Shown here: positions 16,791-26,000 of the stretch, piece by piece
Layout of the letters: the number at the start of each line of letters is the position of its first letter
Position numbering within the stretch: the first letter of the stretch is position 1
Source of the DNA: an uncultured Hungatella sp.
GTDB lineage: Bacteria; Bacillota; Clostridia; Lachnospirales; Lachnospiraceae
DNA length: 52,431 bases
NCBI GenBank assembly: GCA_910585645.1
Contig: CAJUFP010000021.1
Span: 1-52,431 of the forward strand
Direction: 5' to 3'
Translations under genes and position numbers: made by a program
Notes under the pieces: model-generated
Databases searched by the model: none
Told to the model about the DNA's origin: nothing
The model's input: only the letters and a program-made list of their open reading frames with translations

Positions 16791-17489
16791 TCAATCAATC
16801 CGAAACCGGTATCCTGCTCCCCATACCGTCTCGATGAACTGGATCTTTGATTCATTCTTTCCCAGCTTATCCCGCAATCTGTTGATGTGGACGGTCACGG
16901 TTGCCGCATCTCCCAGGGAATCCATCCCCCACACCCGGTCAAACAGGGTATCCTTTGAAAACACCAAATTGGGATTTTCCGCCAGAAACAACAGCAGCTC
17001 AAACTCCTTGTTGACCAGAACCACTTCCTTTTTATCCAGGTAGACTCTCCTTGATTTCGGAAGGATGGTCAGGTTCCGATAGGTAATCTCCGTTTCCTGC
17101 TGCTCCTCTTCCTCTGTTGCAGATAGCAGGTTATGAATGTAGATATGGGATTTCACCCTGGCCACCAGCTCCGTAGGGCTGAACGGTTTTACCAGATAAT
17201 CGTCTGCCCCTAATCCAAGCCCCCGGATTTTGTCGATATCTTCTTTTTTGGCCGTCACCATTATGATAGGCAGTCGCAGGCTCTTTCGCAGCTCCCGACA
17301 GACATCAAATCCTGTCTTGCCAGGGAGCATCACATCCAGCAGAATTGCGTCATATTTTTCTGTTTTCGCCTTTTCCTCTCCAGTGATGCCGTCAAAGGCA
17401 AGATCGGTTTCATACCCATTGGCTTCCAGATAATCCCGCTCCAGTTCCGCAATCAGTTCATCGTCCTCTATAATCAATACTCTTTCCAT
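16791..17489 (-). CDS. OmpR/PhoB-family response regulator
   Basis: A 232-residue regulator. Its receiver has the acidic pair D9-D10, phosphoacceptor D52 (ILLDVMLPGKTG), T79 and K101 (LVKPFSP), so it is complete. The winged-helix effector holds ELLLFLAENPNLVFSKDTLFDRVWG and TVTVHINRLRDKL. I start at ATG 17489 with an AAAGGA site. It follows its kinase (gap 20 bp), which is the reverse of the commonest order. Candidate targets are the two copies of TTTAGAAATTGTTTA at 19097-19110 and 11228-11242, so autoregulation plus control of the hydrolase operon is inferred. Confidence 0.93.
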   Translation of the reverse strand: MERVLIIEDDELIAELERDYLEANGYETDLAFDGITGEEKAKTEKYDAILLDVMLPGKTGFDVCRELRKSLRLPIIMVTAKKEDIDKIRGLGLGADDYLVKPFSPTELVARVKSHIYIHNLLSATEEEEQQETEITYRNLTILPKSRRVYLDKKEVVLVNKEFELLLFLAENPNLVFSKDTLFDRVWGMDSLGDAATVTVHINRLRDKLGKNESKIQFIETVWGAGYRFRID

Positions 17490-17509
17490 CGCAATGGATT
17501 CCTTTCCTA

Positions 17510-18994
17510 TCAATCTATAACCGGGATAGTGACGATCACCGCCAGCCCTCCCCGGTTTTCCGCCCGGATTGTCCCGCCGTGGCCGAGGATGATTTCCCTC
17601 ACCACCGCCAGCCCGATGCCACTTCCCTTCTCCGCGCTGTTCCTGGAATCATCCACCCGATAAAAGCTGTCAAATATCTGTTCCAGGCATTCTTCCGGCA
17701 CTCCCGGACCATCATCCTGGAATACAAGTTCCGCATTGTTTCCTTCCAGTGTCCGTTTCAGGGAAATCATCACTCTCGAATTTTCTTTTCTCCGGTATCT
17801 CACCGTATTGGCAAACAAGTTATTGAAAACGCGCTTAAATTCTTCCCTGTCCAGACAAACCAAAAAATTCCCTTTTCCACTGAAATATTCTGTCTGCACC
17901 TGTTGGTTTTCCATATCCGGACGCACAAGCTCCAGATACTTTTCCACATAATCTCTAAAATCTGTTTCTTCCATGTGATAGCGAAAACCGGCATCCAGCC
18001 TGCTGTATTCCGATAAGCTGTCTACCAGGCTCACCAGATTCCCGGTTCTCGTCTTTATGGCCTGCAGATAGCGCAGCCTCTTTTCCGGGGTATCCGCAAT
18101 GCCATCCAACAGTCCGTCCAGATATCCCATAATGGTGGTCAGAGGCGTCCGCAGGTCATGGGAAATTCCGGTGATCAGATCCCGCCTTCTTTTTTCATCC
18201 TTCAGCCGCTGCTGCACGGACTCCTGCAGGTAGGCCCGCATCTCGTCAAAATCTCTGCACACCTGGCCAAACTCGTCTTTTTTCTCATACTGCATGGGCG
18301 TGTCCAGATTCCCTTCCCGGATCTCTTTTGTACCAAAGCTCAATTTCCCAAGGGGCTTTAAAATACTGCCGGAAATCCACCAGGAAAGGATGCCGTTGAT
18401 ACACACGGTCAGCGCCACAAAAAGAACCAGAATACCTGCCAGATAACGCAGGATGCCGTTTTTCAGATAGTTTACCATGGTTCCATCGGTTTCCTGGGGA
18501 TGGACAGCCGTAATGCAGAAAATGCTTTCTCCATGCCAGAAAGTGCTTTTGATGACGGAAACCTCATAGCGGCTGGCTGTCAGCATCTTCGCATAGTCAA
18601 TGGCATCCCCCGCCACAGACTGCGCTGTTTCCAGATCCGTATCGGACAGGTTGGAATAGATACTTTCTCCGTTCTTTGTGATCATAAAGCGGTATCCCAA
18701 CCCGGACAGTTTATTTTCCAGATGAGTCATCTCATCGCTGTGACGGATCTCTGTCTGGCAGGCATCCATCTCCGGGCAGTGCCCCCAGTTGTTTTCCCAC
18801 AGTTCCTGCTGATAGTTATAAATCATGCTCTGGGCAAACTGCACACCGTTTTCATCGCTGTACATATCGATAAAGGTATGCCAGTAACTGCCCAGAGAAG
18901 TGTTCAGACACACAATCAGCACGATTGTGGTAAACAAAATCGGTATCAGAACCATCATAATATTGGATAATCTGATTTTTTTCTTAATGGTCAC
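17510..18994 (-). CDS. Sensor histidine kinase
   Basis: The 494-residue kinase has two membrane helices (13-30 and 182-204) bracketing a 150-residue extracellular sensor. A HAMP segment follows (about 205-255), then the H-box (ITGISHDLRTPLTTIMG, His279) and an ATPase domain with N-box NNLFANTVRY, G1 QDDGPGVPEE and G2 GSGIGLAVV. The sensor domain matches no ligand family I recognise. The start is GTG at 18994 with AGGGAAG close by. It is the first gene of an operon of seven genes ending at 11517. Upstream lie a 14-bp inverted repeat and a two-component-type box. Confidence 0.93.
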   Translation of the reverse strand: MTIKKKIRLSNIMMVLIPILFTTIVLIVCLNTSLGSYWHTFIDMYSDENGVQFAQSMIYNYQQELWENNWGHCPEMDACQTEIRHSDEMTHLENKLSGLGYRFMITKNGESIYSNLSDTDLETAQSVAGDAIDYAKMLTASRYEVSVIKSTFWHGESIFCITAVHPQETDGTMVNYLKNGILRYLAGILVLFVALTVCINGILSWWISGSILKPLGKLSFGTKEIREGNLDTPMQYEKKDEFGQVCRDFDEMRAYLQESVQQRLKDEKRRRDLITGISHDLRTPLTTIMGYLDGLLDGIADTPEKRLRYLQAIKTRTGNLVSLVDSLSEYSRLDAGFRYHMEETDFRDYVEKYLELVRPDMENQQVQTEYFSGKGNFLVCLDREEFKRVFNNLFANTVRYRRKENSRVMISLKRTLEGNNAELVFQDDGPGVPEECLEQIFDSFYRVDDSRNSAEKGSGIGLAVVREIILGHGGTIRAENRGGLAVIVTIPVID

Positions 18995-19012
18995 CTTCCC
19001 TGTTCTCCCTGC

Positions 19013-19083
19013 AAATCTTTTATCCCACTTGTAGCTTGCCTCTTGTAATGTATTTCAGCGTAGCATGGCGGGATAAAAGATTT
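19013..19083. repeat. 14-bp perfect inverted repeat in the kinase leader
   Basis: AAATCTTTTATCCC (19013-19026) and GGGATAAAAGATTT (19070-19083) are exact reverse complements 43 bases apart. They lie between the dehydrogenase stop (19113) and the kinase start (18994). The pair could be a long-loop hairpin in the leader, a terminator-like element for the dehydrogenase transcript, or two half-sites for a dimeric regulator. Confidence 0.6.
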
Positions 19084-19110
19084 CACAAAGATATCTAAAC
19101 AATTTCTAAA
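19073..19110 (-). promoter_or_regulatory. Two-component-type promoter of the kinase operon
   Basis: On the minus strand TTTAGAAATTGTTTAGA (19110-19094) carries TTTAGA twice, 11 bases apart, as OmpR/PhoB-type sites do. The -10-like TTTTAT (19078-19073) follows after the same 21-base interval as in the hydrolase promoter at 11205-11242. The inner arm of the 14-bp inverted repeat overlaps this -10. Confidence 0.45.
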
Positions 19111-19112
19111 CT

Positions 19113-20279
19113 TTACAGGCTCTTTTTCAGAACAGCCTTAATATCTTCCGGAGCCATCTCTCTGTAACCACCCGTCATAGGCAGAGTTGCCGCTACGATT
19201 CCCGGAATCATCTCCTCTGTCACTCCCAGTTCTGCCAGATTCATAACTACGCCAATCTCTCTCATATATCTTTCCATTGCCTGGAGACCTTCTTCCACAA
19301 TCTGTTCCTGTGTTTTTCCATCCGGTCTCACTCCCCATACATTTATGGCGTATCTTACGAACTTCGCAAGACCATCCGGCATAATATACCTGTAATACGG
19401 TATGGACACAGCAGATAATGTCATTCCATGTGTGGCATTGGTATACGCTCCCACGGCCTGGCCAATCATATGCACCATCCAGTCAGTGGATTTTCCCTGG
19501 GCTACCAGAGTATTCAATGCCCAGGTGGCCGTCCACATGATATTGCTTCTCGCCTCATAGTTCTCCGGTTCATCCACAGCGATCCTCGTGCTGTGAATCA
19601 GAGAGCGCAGAAGCCCTTCCATAATGTAGTCGGATGTGTTGTCATCCTCGCCCGAAAAATATTGTTCCAGAATATGGCTCATAATGTCGAAAAAGCCTGC
19701 CCGCATCTGATATCCCGGCAGAGAATAAGTAAACCTGGGATTAAGAACCGCAAACTTCGGGAACACATTTTCCCCAAATACATGACCTATCTTCATTTTG
19801 GCTTCCGGATTGATGATTACCGCTCCACCGTTCATTTCAGAGCCTGTTCCAACCATAGTAAAGACAACTCCCACAGGAATGATTTCATTTTCCACATCCT
19901 CCATGCGCGCATAATATTTCTCCCATGGATCTTCCTCACAATAAGCAGATACAGACACCGCTTTCGCGTAATCAACCACAGAACCGCCGCCTACTGCCAG
20001 TATCAGATCTACATGATTTTCCCTGGCAATCCTGCAGCCCTCATACAGCTTCTCAACAGTAGGATTGGGCATCACTCCCCCATCCTCAAAAATGTTCTTC
20101 CCATGCTCACGCAAAATAGCTGCCACCTGATCATAAATTCCATTTTTCTTGATAGAGCCGCCCCCGTAAGCCAGCATGACATTTTTCCCATACTTGGGAA
20201 GTTCCTCACGCAGATGGGAAAGGGCGTCCTCTCCGAAATATAATTTTGTGGGATTGCAATAACTGAAATTTCCTAACAT
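19113..20279 (-). CDS. Iron-containing alcohol dehydrogenase (YqhD/butanol dehydrogenase-like)
   Basis: The 388-residue protein opens FSYCNPTKLYFGEDALSHL, then LAYGGGSIKKNGIYDQVAAIL, LAVGGGSVVDYAKAV (nucleotide site), FTMVGTGSEMNGGAVI and the metal-site stretches AGFFDIMSHILEQYF and MVHMIGQAVGAYTNATHGMTL. This matches the YqhD/BdhA group of NAD(P)H-dependent aldehyde reductases; the physiological aldehyde is unknown. I start at ATG 20279 with AAGGAGGAATTTAAA. It is the last gene of the operon divergent from LysR, 14 bp after a flavodoxin-fold reductase. Confidence 0.93.
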   Translation of the reverse strand: MLGNFSYCNPTKLYFGEDALSHLREELPKYGKNVMLAYGGGSIKKNGIYDQVAAILREHGKNIFEDGGVMPNPTVEKLYEGCRIARENHVDLILAVGGGSVVDYAKAVSVSAYCEEDPWEKYYARMEDVENEIIPVGVVFTMVGTGSEMNGGAVIINPEAKMKIGHVFGENVFPKFAVLNPRFTYSLPGYQMRAGFFDIMSHILEQYFSGEDDNTSDYIMEGLLRSLIHSTRIAVDEPENYEARSNIMWTATWALNTLVAQGKSTDWMVHMIGQAVGAYTNATHGMTLSAVSIPYYRYIMPDGLAKFVRYAINVWGVRPDGKTQEQIVEEGLQAMERYMREIGVVMNLAELGVTEEMIPGIVAATLPMTGGYREMAPEDIKAVLKKSL

Positions 20280-20293
20280 TTTAAATTCCTCCT

Positions 20294-20842
20294 TCATTTT
20301 TTCTCATTTTTTTCTGTCACATTTTTCAGACTTTTTCCAAACTGTTTCAATTCCGCCAGTTTTTCTTCCGATTTATTCTGTTTGTCAAATGCTGTATAAA
20401 TCCCCATATCCTCCAGTTTCAGATAATCCAGGAATGAGTTCTGGTATTCATAAATTGCCCCCTCATAAACCTTGTCGCTCCCGGAGCTTAAAATCAACGC
20501 CGCTTTTTTCAGATTAGCTGGTTTATCCAGGGCATAAATACGATTGATGGCACATTGCAGCTGTCCGGTAAAGCTGTGGTAATACACTGGGGATGCCAGC
20601 ACGATCATCTCTGCCTCCGCGAGAACCGGGTAGACCTCCTGCATATCGTCCTGCTGGATGCATCTGCCCTCTCCTTTGGTATGGCAGTATTCGCAGGCCA
20701 GACAGCCTGCAATCTTCTTTTGGCATACCGGCACCACCGTAATCTCATGCCCGTTTTCTTTTGCGCCTTCCACAAAGGCAGACACCAATGCCGCCGTATT
20801 CCCGTTTGGGCGGGGACTTCCGTTTAAGATTAAAATCTTCAT
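20294..20842 (-). CDS. NAD(P)H-dependent FMN reductase / flavodoxin family protein
   Basis: A 182-residue flavodoxin-fold protein. The FMN phosphate loop is LNGSPRPNGNTAALV at the N-terminus. CLACEYCHTKGEGRC at about 47-61 is the cysteine-bearing segment found in Clostridial iron-sulfur flavoproteins, though spacing here is incomplete for a sure cluster. LASPVYYHSFTGQLQ is the second FMN loop. Its start overlaps the stop of a paralogue (20839-21378) by 4 bp. The pair probably supplies reduced flavin or electrons to the reductases of this island (inference). ATG with GGGGAGGCAGGT. Confidence 0.88.
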   Translation of the reverse strand: MKILILNGSPRPNGNTAALVSAFVEGAKENGHEITVVPVCQKKIAGCLACEYCHTKGEGRCIQQDDMQEVYPVLAEAEMIVLASPVYYHSFTGQLQCAINRIYALDKPANLKKAALILSSGSDKVYEGAIYEYQNSFLDYLKLEDMGIYTAFDKQNKSEEKLAELKQFGKSLKNVTEKNEKK

Positions 20843-21378
20843 ACCTGCCTCCCCATCTCACGGGCTTTTTCCAAAGCGCTATGTTCCTTTACTGTTCCCG
20901 GAGCGTCCACACCGCCTGCAAAGACACAACCCGCAAAACGCGCCTGCTCAAAACAGGCTATGAATCCTTCCAGTCCTTTCCTTGCTCCGTCTATGGCATG
21001 TTCGTCCTCGTCTGCCGCTGTGGCCAGAAGATACACATCCCGATACGCATAATCCGCCGTATATAAAGGATTTGCCCGGTCAAGCATGGTTTTCATCTGG
21101 CCGCTCATCTCATAGTAGTAAATGGGCGTGGCAAATACCAGCACATCCGCATGCAGCATCTTCTCCACAATTTCCCCGGCGTCATCCCCAATCACACAGC
21201 TTCCTGTTTTCTGGCAGGCCAGGCAGCCTTTACAGAACCCGATGGTTTTATCTTTCAGGCTCACCTTTTCCACCTCATGCCCCGCTTCTCTGGCTCCACC
21301 CATAAATGCCTCTGCCAACATATCAGAATTGCTGTTTGCTCTCAAGCTGGTGGAGATCACTAATATTTTTTTGTTCAT
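20839..21378 (-). CDS. NAD(P)H-dependent FMN reductase / flavodoxin family protein (second copy)
   Basis: The 179-residue flavodoxin-fold protein begins MNKKILVISTSLRANSNSDM (FMN phosphate loop). It has a cysteine segment CKGCLACQKTGSC near 49-61 and FATPIYYYEMSGQMKTMLDR as the second flavin loop. It is paralogous to the next gene, which it overlaps by 4 bp. I start at ATG 21378 with AAAGGAGGAAAAGAAAA; the longer ORF would begin in the intergenic region. The last 30 residues (CVFAGGVDAPGTVKEHSALE) are typical of the family. 70 bp separate it from the 83-residue gene upstream. Confidence 0.88.
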   Translation of the reverse strand: MNKKILVISTSLRANSNSDMLAEAFMGGAREAGHEVEKVSLKDKTIGFCKGCLACQKTGSCVIGDDAGEIVEKMLHADVLVFATPIYYYEMSGQMKTMLDRANPLYTADYAYRDVYLLATAADEDEHAIDGARKGLEGFIACFEQARFAGCVFAGGVDAPGTVKEHSALEKAREMGRQV

Positions 21379-21448
21379 TTTTCTTTTCCTCCTTTTTGCC
21401 CGGACTTTTGGGCATATAGGTATACCCGAAGGGTGTTCCATCTTTCTC

Positions 21449-21700
21449 TTAGATTTTATCCTTTTTCTTTCCGGTGGTCTTTCCCTGAATCCGATAGATT
21501 AGATAATCCAAACAGGAAATCCTTCTTTCATCCGTGTGTATCCTGCCGAGCAGATATTCCCTTTGATGTTCCAACAGTTCCAGCTGCTTTGCCTGCTGTC
21601 CTTTATCAAACCATCCCAGAAAATCCCGGATTATTTCCGTTTCACATCCGGCATCCTCCAGATTCTGTATAACGGATTCCCTGCTTCCTATAGCTACCAT
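21449..21700 (-). CDS. Small helical protein of 83 residues, first gene divergent from LysR
   Basis: The product starts MVAIGSRESVIQNLEDAGCE and continues as a charged, probably all-helical protein with QLELLEHQREYLLGRIHTDE and a Cys near residue 63 (ISCLDYLIYRIQ). The QLELL...LDYLI part resembles the coiled C-terminal region of MerR-type regulators, but no helix-turn-helix is present. Similar small proteins lie beside oxidoreductases in Clostridia; the function is unknown. The ATG at 21700 has a GGGGGTG site. A promoter with LysR box (21760-21811) is placed correctly upstream. Confidence 0.75.
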   Translation of the reverse strand: MVAIGSRESVIQNLEDAGCETEIIRDFLGWFDKGQQAKQLELLEHQREYLLGRIHTDERRISCLDYLIYRIQGKTTGKKKDKI

Positions 21701-21759
21701 TTCCGCACCCCCTAACGTATATTGATAACCGCACAGCTTTCTGTGGAGTTTCTGATTTA

Positions 21760-21811
21760 ACTATAAATCCGCGCAAAGAAAATAGCAAATATTTATATAT
21801 AATCTATTTTC
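21760..21811 (-). promoter_or_regulatory. LysR-regulated promoter of the reductase operon
   Basis: On the minus strand TTGCTA (21788-21783), a 17-base spacer and TATAGT (21765-21760) form a good sigma-A promoter. The box ATAAATATTTGCTAT (T-N11-A form) overlaps the -35. A perfect inverted repeat GAAAATAG...CTATTTTC (21778-21785 and 21804-21811) frames the site. The same box and spacing recur at 11293-11329. Confidence 0.6.
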
Positions 21812-21825
21812 ATAGTTGAAACCTA

Positions 21826-21854
21826 TTGAAGATTGTGGTAAGATTTTTTATAAA
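21826..21854 (+). promoter_or_regulatory. Promoter of the LysR gene
   Basis: TTGAAG (21826-21831), an exact 17-base spacer and TATAAA (21849-21854) point toward the LysR gene at 21969. It is only 15 bases from the inverted repeat of the divergent promoter, so joint control and autoregulation are likely. Confidence 0.65.
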
Positions 21855-21876
21855 AACAGACAATAAAAAGCAAAGA

Positions 21877-21945
21877 CACCTTGCGGGTACAGGTGAATTG
21901 ACACGAAGTGTTAAAAGAAGGCATCCTGAGCCGTACCTGGATGCC
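21877..21945 (+). ncRNA. Structured 5' leader of the LysR mRNA
   Basis: Three successive hairpins are visible: CACCT/AGGTG (21877-21895), TTGACAC-GAA-GTGTTAA (21898-21914) and GGCATCC/GGATGCC (21920-21945). The loop of the first contains GGTAC (21886-21890) and that of the third contains the complementary GTACC (21933-21937), so a loop-loop contact is possible. The start codon follows 24 bases later. No known riboswitch class is recognised. Confidence 0.4.
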
Positions 21946-21968
21946 CATAACGCAGAGTAGGAGGAAAT

Positions 21969-22862
21969 ATGGAAATACGGGTACTTCAATACTTTCTTGC
22001 TATTGCAAGAGAACAAAGCATCATACGGGCTGCCGAATCTCTTCATCTCTCACAGCCTACTCTTTCCACACAGATTAAAAATATGGAAGAGGAACTGGGA
22101 AAACAGCTTTTGATTCGTGGCACAAAAGGTTCCCGCAAAGTTACACTGACGGAAGAGGGAATGATTCTCCGGAAACGGGCTGAAGAAATTCTGGATCTGG
22201 TAAAAAAAACGGAAAATGAAATTATCTGCTCCGACAATGTGGTTGTCGGGGATATCTATATTGGCGCCGGAGAGACAGACAGTATGCGCCTGCTGGCAAG
22301 GGCCGCCGGAAACTTAAAAAAACTTTATCCCGGAATCCATTACCATATTTCCAGCGGAAATGCTACCTTTGTTAGGGAACAGCTGGATAAAGGGTTGATT
22401 GATTTTGGTATTATTTTCGGAGAGCCGGATACAAAGAAATATGAAGTATTAAAGCTCCCGTCAAAGGATATCTGGGGCGTCCTAATGCGGAAGGATTCGC
22501 CATTGGCAGAAAAAGAATCCATCTCTCCGGAAGACCTGTGGGATCAGCCATTGCTGATATCACAGCAGGAAACTGAGGGCGGCAGAATGTCCCAGTGGAT
22601 GAAACGCCGCCTCTCGGAACTGGATATCATTATGACTTACAATCTGCTGTTCAATGCTTCCCTGCTTGTGGAAGAGGGTCTGGGGTACGCTGTCTGTTTT
22701 GACAGGATCATCAATACCTCCGGTGACAGTAGACTTACGTTTCGCCCCCTGTCGCCGTCCATTGAGATTGAGATGTATATGATTTGGAAAAAATATCAGG
22801 TCTTTTCCAAGCCTGCGGAAAAGTTTTTGATGATGATGCAGGAGAATGTTAACAAAGAATAA
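21969..22862 (+). CDS. LysR-family transcriptional regulator
   Basis: The 297-residue regulator has the classic N-terminal helix-turn-helix (LQYFLAIAREQSIIRAAESLHLSQPTLSTQIKNMEEELG, residues 6-44), a linker helix, and a two-lobed substrate-binding domain starting near 90 (GDIYIGAGETDSMRLLARAA). The GTKGSRKVTLTEEG wing is a longer variant common in Clostridia. ATG preceded by AGTAGGAGGAAAT. It is divergent from the reductase operon, whose promoter carries a T-N11-A box, and the same box occurs before the lipid-anchored hydrolase. The effector is unknown, probably a metabolite of this island. Confidence 0.95.
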   Translation: MEIRVLQYFLAIAREQSIIRAAESLHLSQPTLSTQIKNMEEELGKQLLIRGTKGSRKVTLTEEGMILRKRAEEILDLVKKTENEIICSDNVVVGDIYIGAGETDSMRLLARAAGNLKKLYPGIHYHISSGNATFVREQLDKGLIDFGIIFGEPDTKKYEVLKLPSKDIWGVLMRKDSPLAEKESISPEDLWDQPLLISQQETEGGRMSQWMKRRLSELDIIMTYNLLFNASLLVEEGLGYAVCFDRIINTSGDSRLTFRPLSPSIEIEMYMIWKKYQVFSKPAEKFLMMMQENVNKE

Positions 22863-22915
22863 CCAATAATTTAACAGCATACAAAAAGCATTATCCACTC
22901 TCAAACATAAATATC

Positions 22916-22968
22916 GAAAGAGCAGCCATAATAACCTGACTGTTCTTTCTTCATTCTTTTATTTTTCT
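22916..22968 (+). terminator. Terminator between convergent LysR and NTPase genes
   Basis: GAAAGAGCAG (22916-22925) pairs with CTGTTCTTTC (22940-22949) with one G-U pair, and is followed on the plus strand by a T-rich run. It ends the LysR transcript; the minus-strand side has no T run. Confidence 0.7.
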
Positions 22969-23041
22969 CCGAATAAATACCCTTTCAAAACATATCAAGG
23001 TTTACGATTTACATCATATAGCATTCTCTATTTCTAATTAT

Positions 23042-26000
23042 TTAATGGACTCTAAACTCATCTAAAATCGTAGCTGCTTCCTCATAACCCATTCCAATAA
23101 GCATCTCTAATATTTCTTCAAACGCTTCTATCAAATCATCGTCTTGTTTTATTTGATCACTGAAATCCAAATAAGTTTTCGTTATCATTGTTAATATTAT
23201 ATATCTTTTATCTCTAACAATTTCCACAAATTTGTCTGAACCTAATTTATCATTTTTTGAGATATCAAAAAACACATTTCTCACTGAAAAGAGTATTTCG
23301 GGTAATAGCTTATTTACATGGAGTTTAGAAATCGTATCCAGCATCTCCTTTAAATGATATCTGCCATATTTGCTAAACATAGTATTTAAAAATTGTTTAT
23401 CTTGATAAGAATATCCCGATGAACACTTACTCCAATCTCCACTGCCACCATACGTTGTAATAGATAGTGTCAATGACTTATACAATTCTAGTTTTACTTT
23501 TTCATTATTTATCGATAAAATTCTTTTTTCTAATTCGTAAATAATATTTTCACAACTGCTTCGTCTTTCTCTATCATCATGCGCATCGAAATACTCTGAA
23601 AGTAATATTCCAAAAATATCCTGATAAAACTTAAGTGTTTCGTTTGTAAATATTGAAAAGTCTATTTCCGTAAAAAGGATATCTAAAGCCATTAACATTC
23701 GCCTTTTACCAGATAGAAGTTCTCTCCTAAAAAACACCATAACTTCATAAAGTGAATAAGAGTCAAGTATAGGACACGAATGATATGTAATTCTATTGAT
23801 ATCCCATACATTAATCATTTCAATGATTAGCTTTTTTACAATCGCAGAAAATATGGAATCATTTAAATTCAAACCACAGTTAATGGCATAGCATACAGTG
23901 GCTATGTCATAATCATCCATATTAAAGTTCGATAAATCCAAGCTAAAATTATTAAATAAATATTTATTTATTATTGTATCTCTCTGACTCTCATATCTTT
24001 TTCTTTTGGCCTCATTTATATATAAATCAACGCCTAATAGTTTTGGTTGCTTATTTGGAGAAAAATCAATTTTCTCGTCAGGTCTATATTTATTTACATA
24101 TTCTGCGTTGTATTTTTGATGATTCATTTCATCTTCTGCCAACTTAATAATTGTATTAAAAATAGCATAAGCCAGCTGTAAATTGCCCTTTAAATATTGT
24201 TTTGCATAGTAAGAGACTTTACTAACCACTAATTCTTGTCCCCTAAACAATATTAAATCCAATATTAATACTTTTATCTGTTTTTCTATTTCATTGCTAA
24301 TTTCCATTTCCAGTTGCGAAAAGAGCACTGAGCTATAGCTATATTCAAACATAAAACTACAATCAGAAAAACAACCTTTTATTTTACTTATCCATAATTG
24401 GCAAAGATTTTGTCTGATTTTATAATCAAGATTTTTATCCTGCAAAGCAAATGCTAATAATTCAACAAGATTTTTATCCAAAACAAATGAAAAAGTACAT
24501 GTTTCCCTCTTTGCTTGTAATTCTTCTATTGCTTTGATGCAATCTTCCAATTTAAATATACCTTTATTTATCTTTTCACTATAATTTTTAATCAATAATG
24601 CCATATTTTCATCGGGCTGTCTTTGTTCTTCATTTTTTTCAGTAATCCTCTTAGCCGCACCTGTCACTGTTGGTATTATCACTATAGATGTGTCATCATA
24701 TACTGCGAATTGTGCTGTTCTCATATCCATTTTTTGAATCTGTAAATATGCCGTTGCATGTTCCTCATCATTTGGAATTATTGAATAAAGGTAATCCAAA
24801 ATTTTATAACATTTGCTTTTAGTTTTTTCCTCACAATAGAATTGTACAGTTCTAACATAATTTAACAAGTCAGTTTGATTGATATTGTTTTTTTCATACA
24901 CATATCGGTTTGAAAATGTCAAACCTGTAATTCTAGTCATATCAAGCAAAACAATATGGATATTTGTTATCAAATCCAACGAATAGTCCGGCAGTTTCTG
25001 CCAAAACTCTCTCCCTATATCTGCAATAACTGATAGTAACGCAATATTATTAGATTTCTCATAGATAATTCTACTCACATTTTCAGCAAACTTAACTGTT
25101 TCTTTATTCTTAACTGCATCAGTTTCTACTACACTATGCAATTCTTCCTTCAGACAATAAAGCAGATCACTTATAACCAAAGGCATTCTATGTTCTTGCA
25201 TCGTTGCCAACCACATATCTGGCAATCCCAAATATGACCTTTTTATCCCATCTTCTACAAAGTAGATTTCATAAGTTTGCAAATCACTCTGTTCTTTTGT
25301 AAGTTCAAGCACTGCTTTATTAGTAAATTCAATCGCCCAATTAAGCCCTATCCAAAAATTCCATTTAAACAAAGCTGCAAAAAAATTATTTGCTATTGCA
25401 GCATTCCAAACGGAATCATTTTCATATTCAGATGCATTTTCATTTAAACCATACTGATAAACATTACTAATTCTATCCCTTTGATAAAGTCCAAAATCAT
25501 TATAATCACTTGGATAAGTCCAAAACATTTCCGCTAAGTCACACAACTCTATTGGTAACTCTTCCACTAACTCCTTTGGGCTAGATTTGATGGTACTTTT
25601 AATAATACCTTTTGCCAGTAACTTTTTGTCCTCATCATTACCTTTATAAAATACACTTAAACTATCCCAAAGTTCTTTGATCCATTCTTTTGAATATTCC
25701 GCCATTTGATAGAGCGGAATAAGTATACGCTTCAAGTCATCCACTCTTTTACGGTTATAAATTTCATGCTCAGACATATTTTTATGAATGAAGTTCTCTA
25801 AAATAAGACAAACCTCTTGTGCAGTTTTCATTTCTTTTCTTTCAGTTTTGGCATAATCTGAACATAGTTTTTCTAAATCAAACCACAAACCATCCTCATT
25901 TTTATATAGTTCTTTCTCTACAATTAGATTAATTAAACTTTTCCTTCCTTCTCCAATCGGTTTTAATTGAATGTAGGGTGCAAACCGTGCCAAAAAATTA

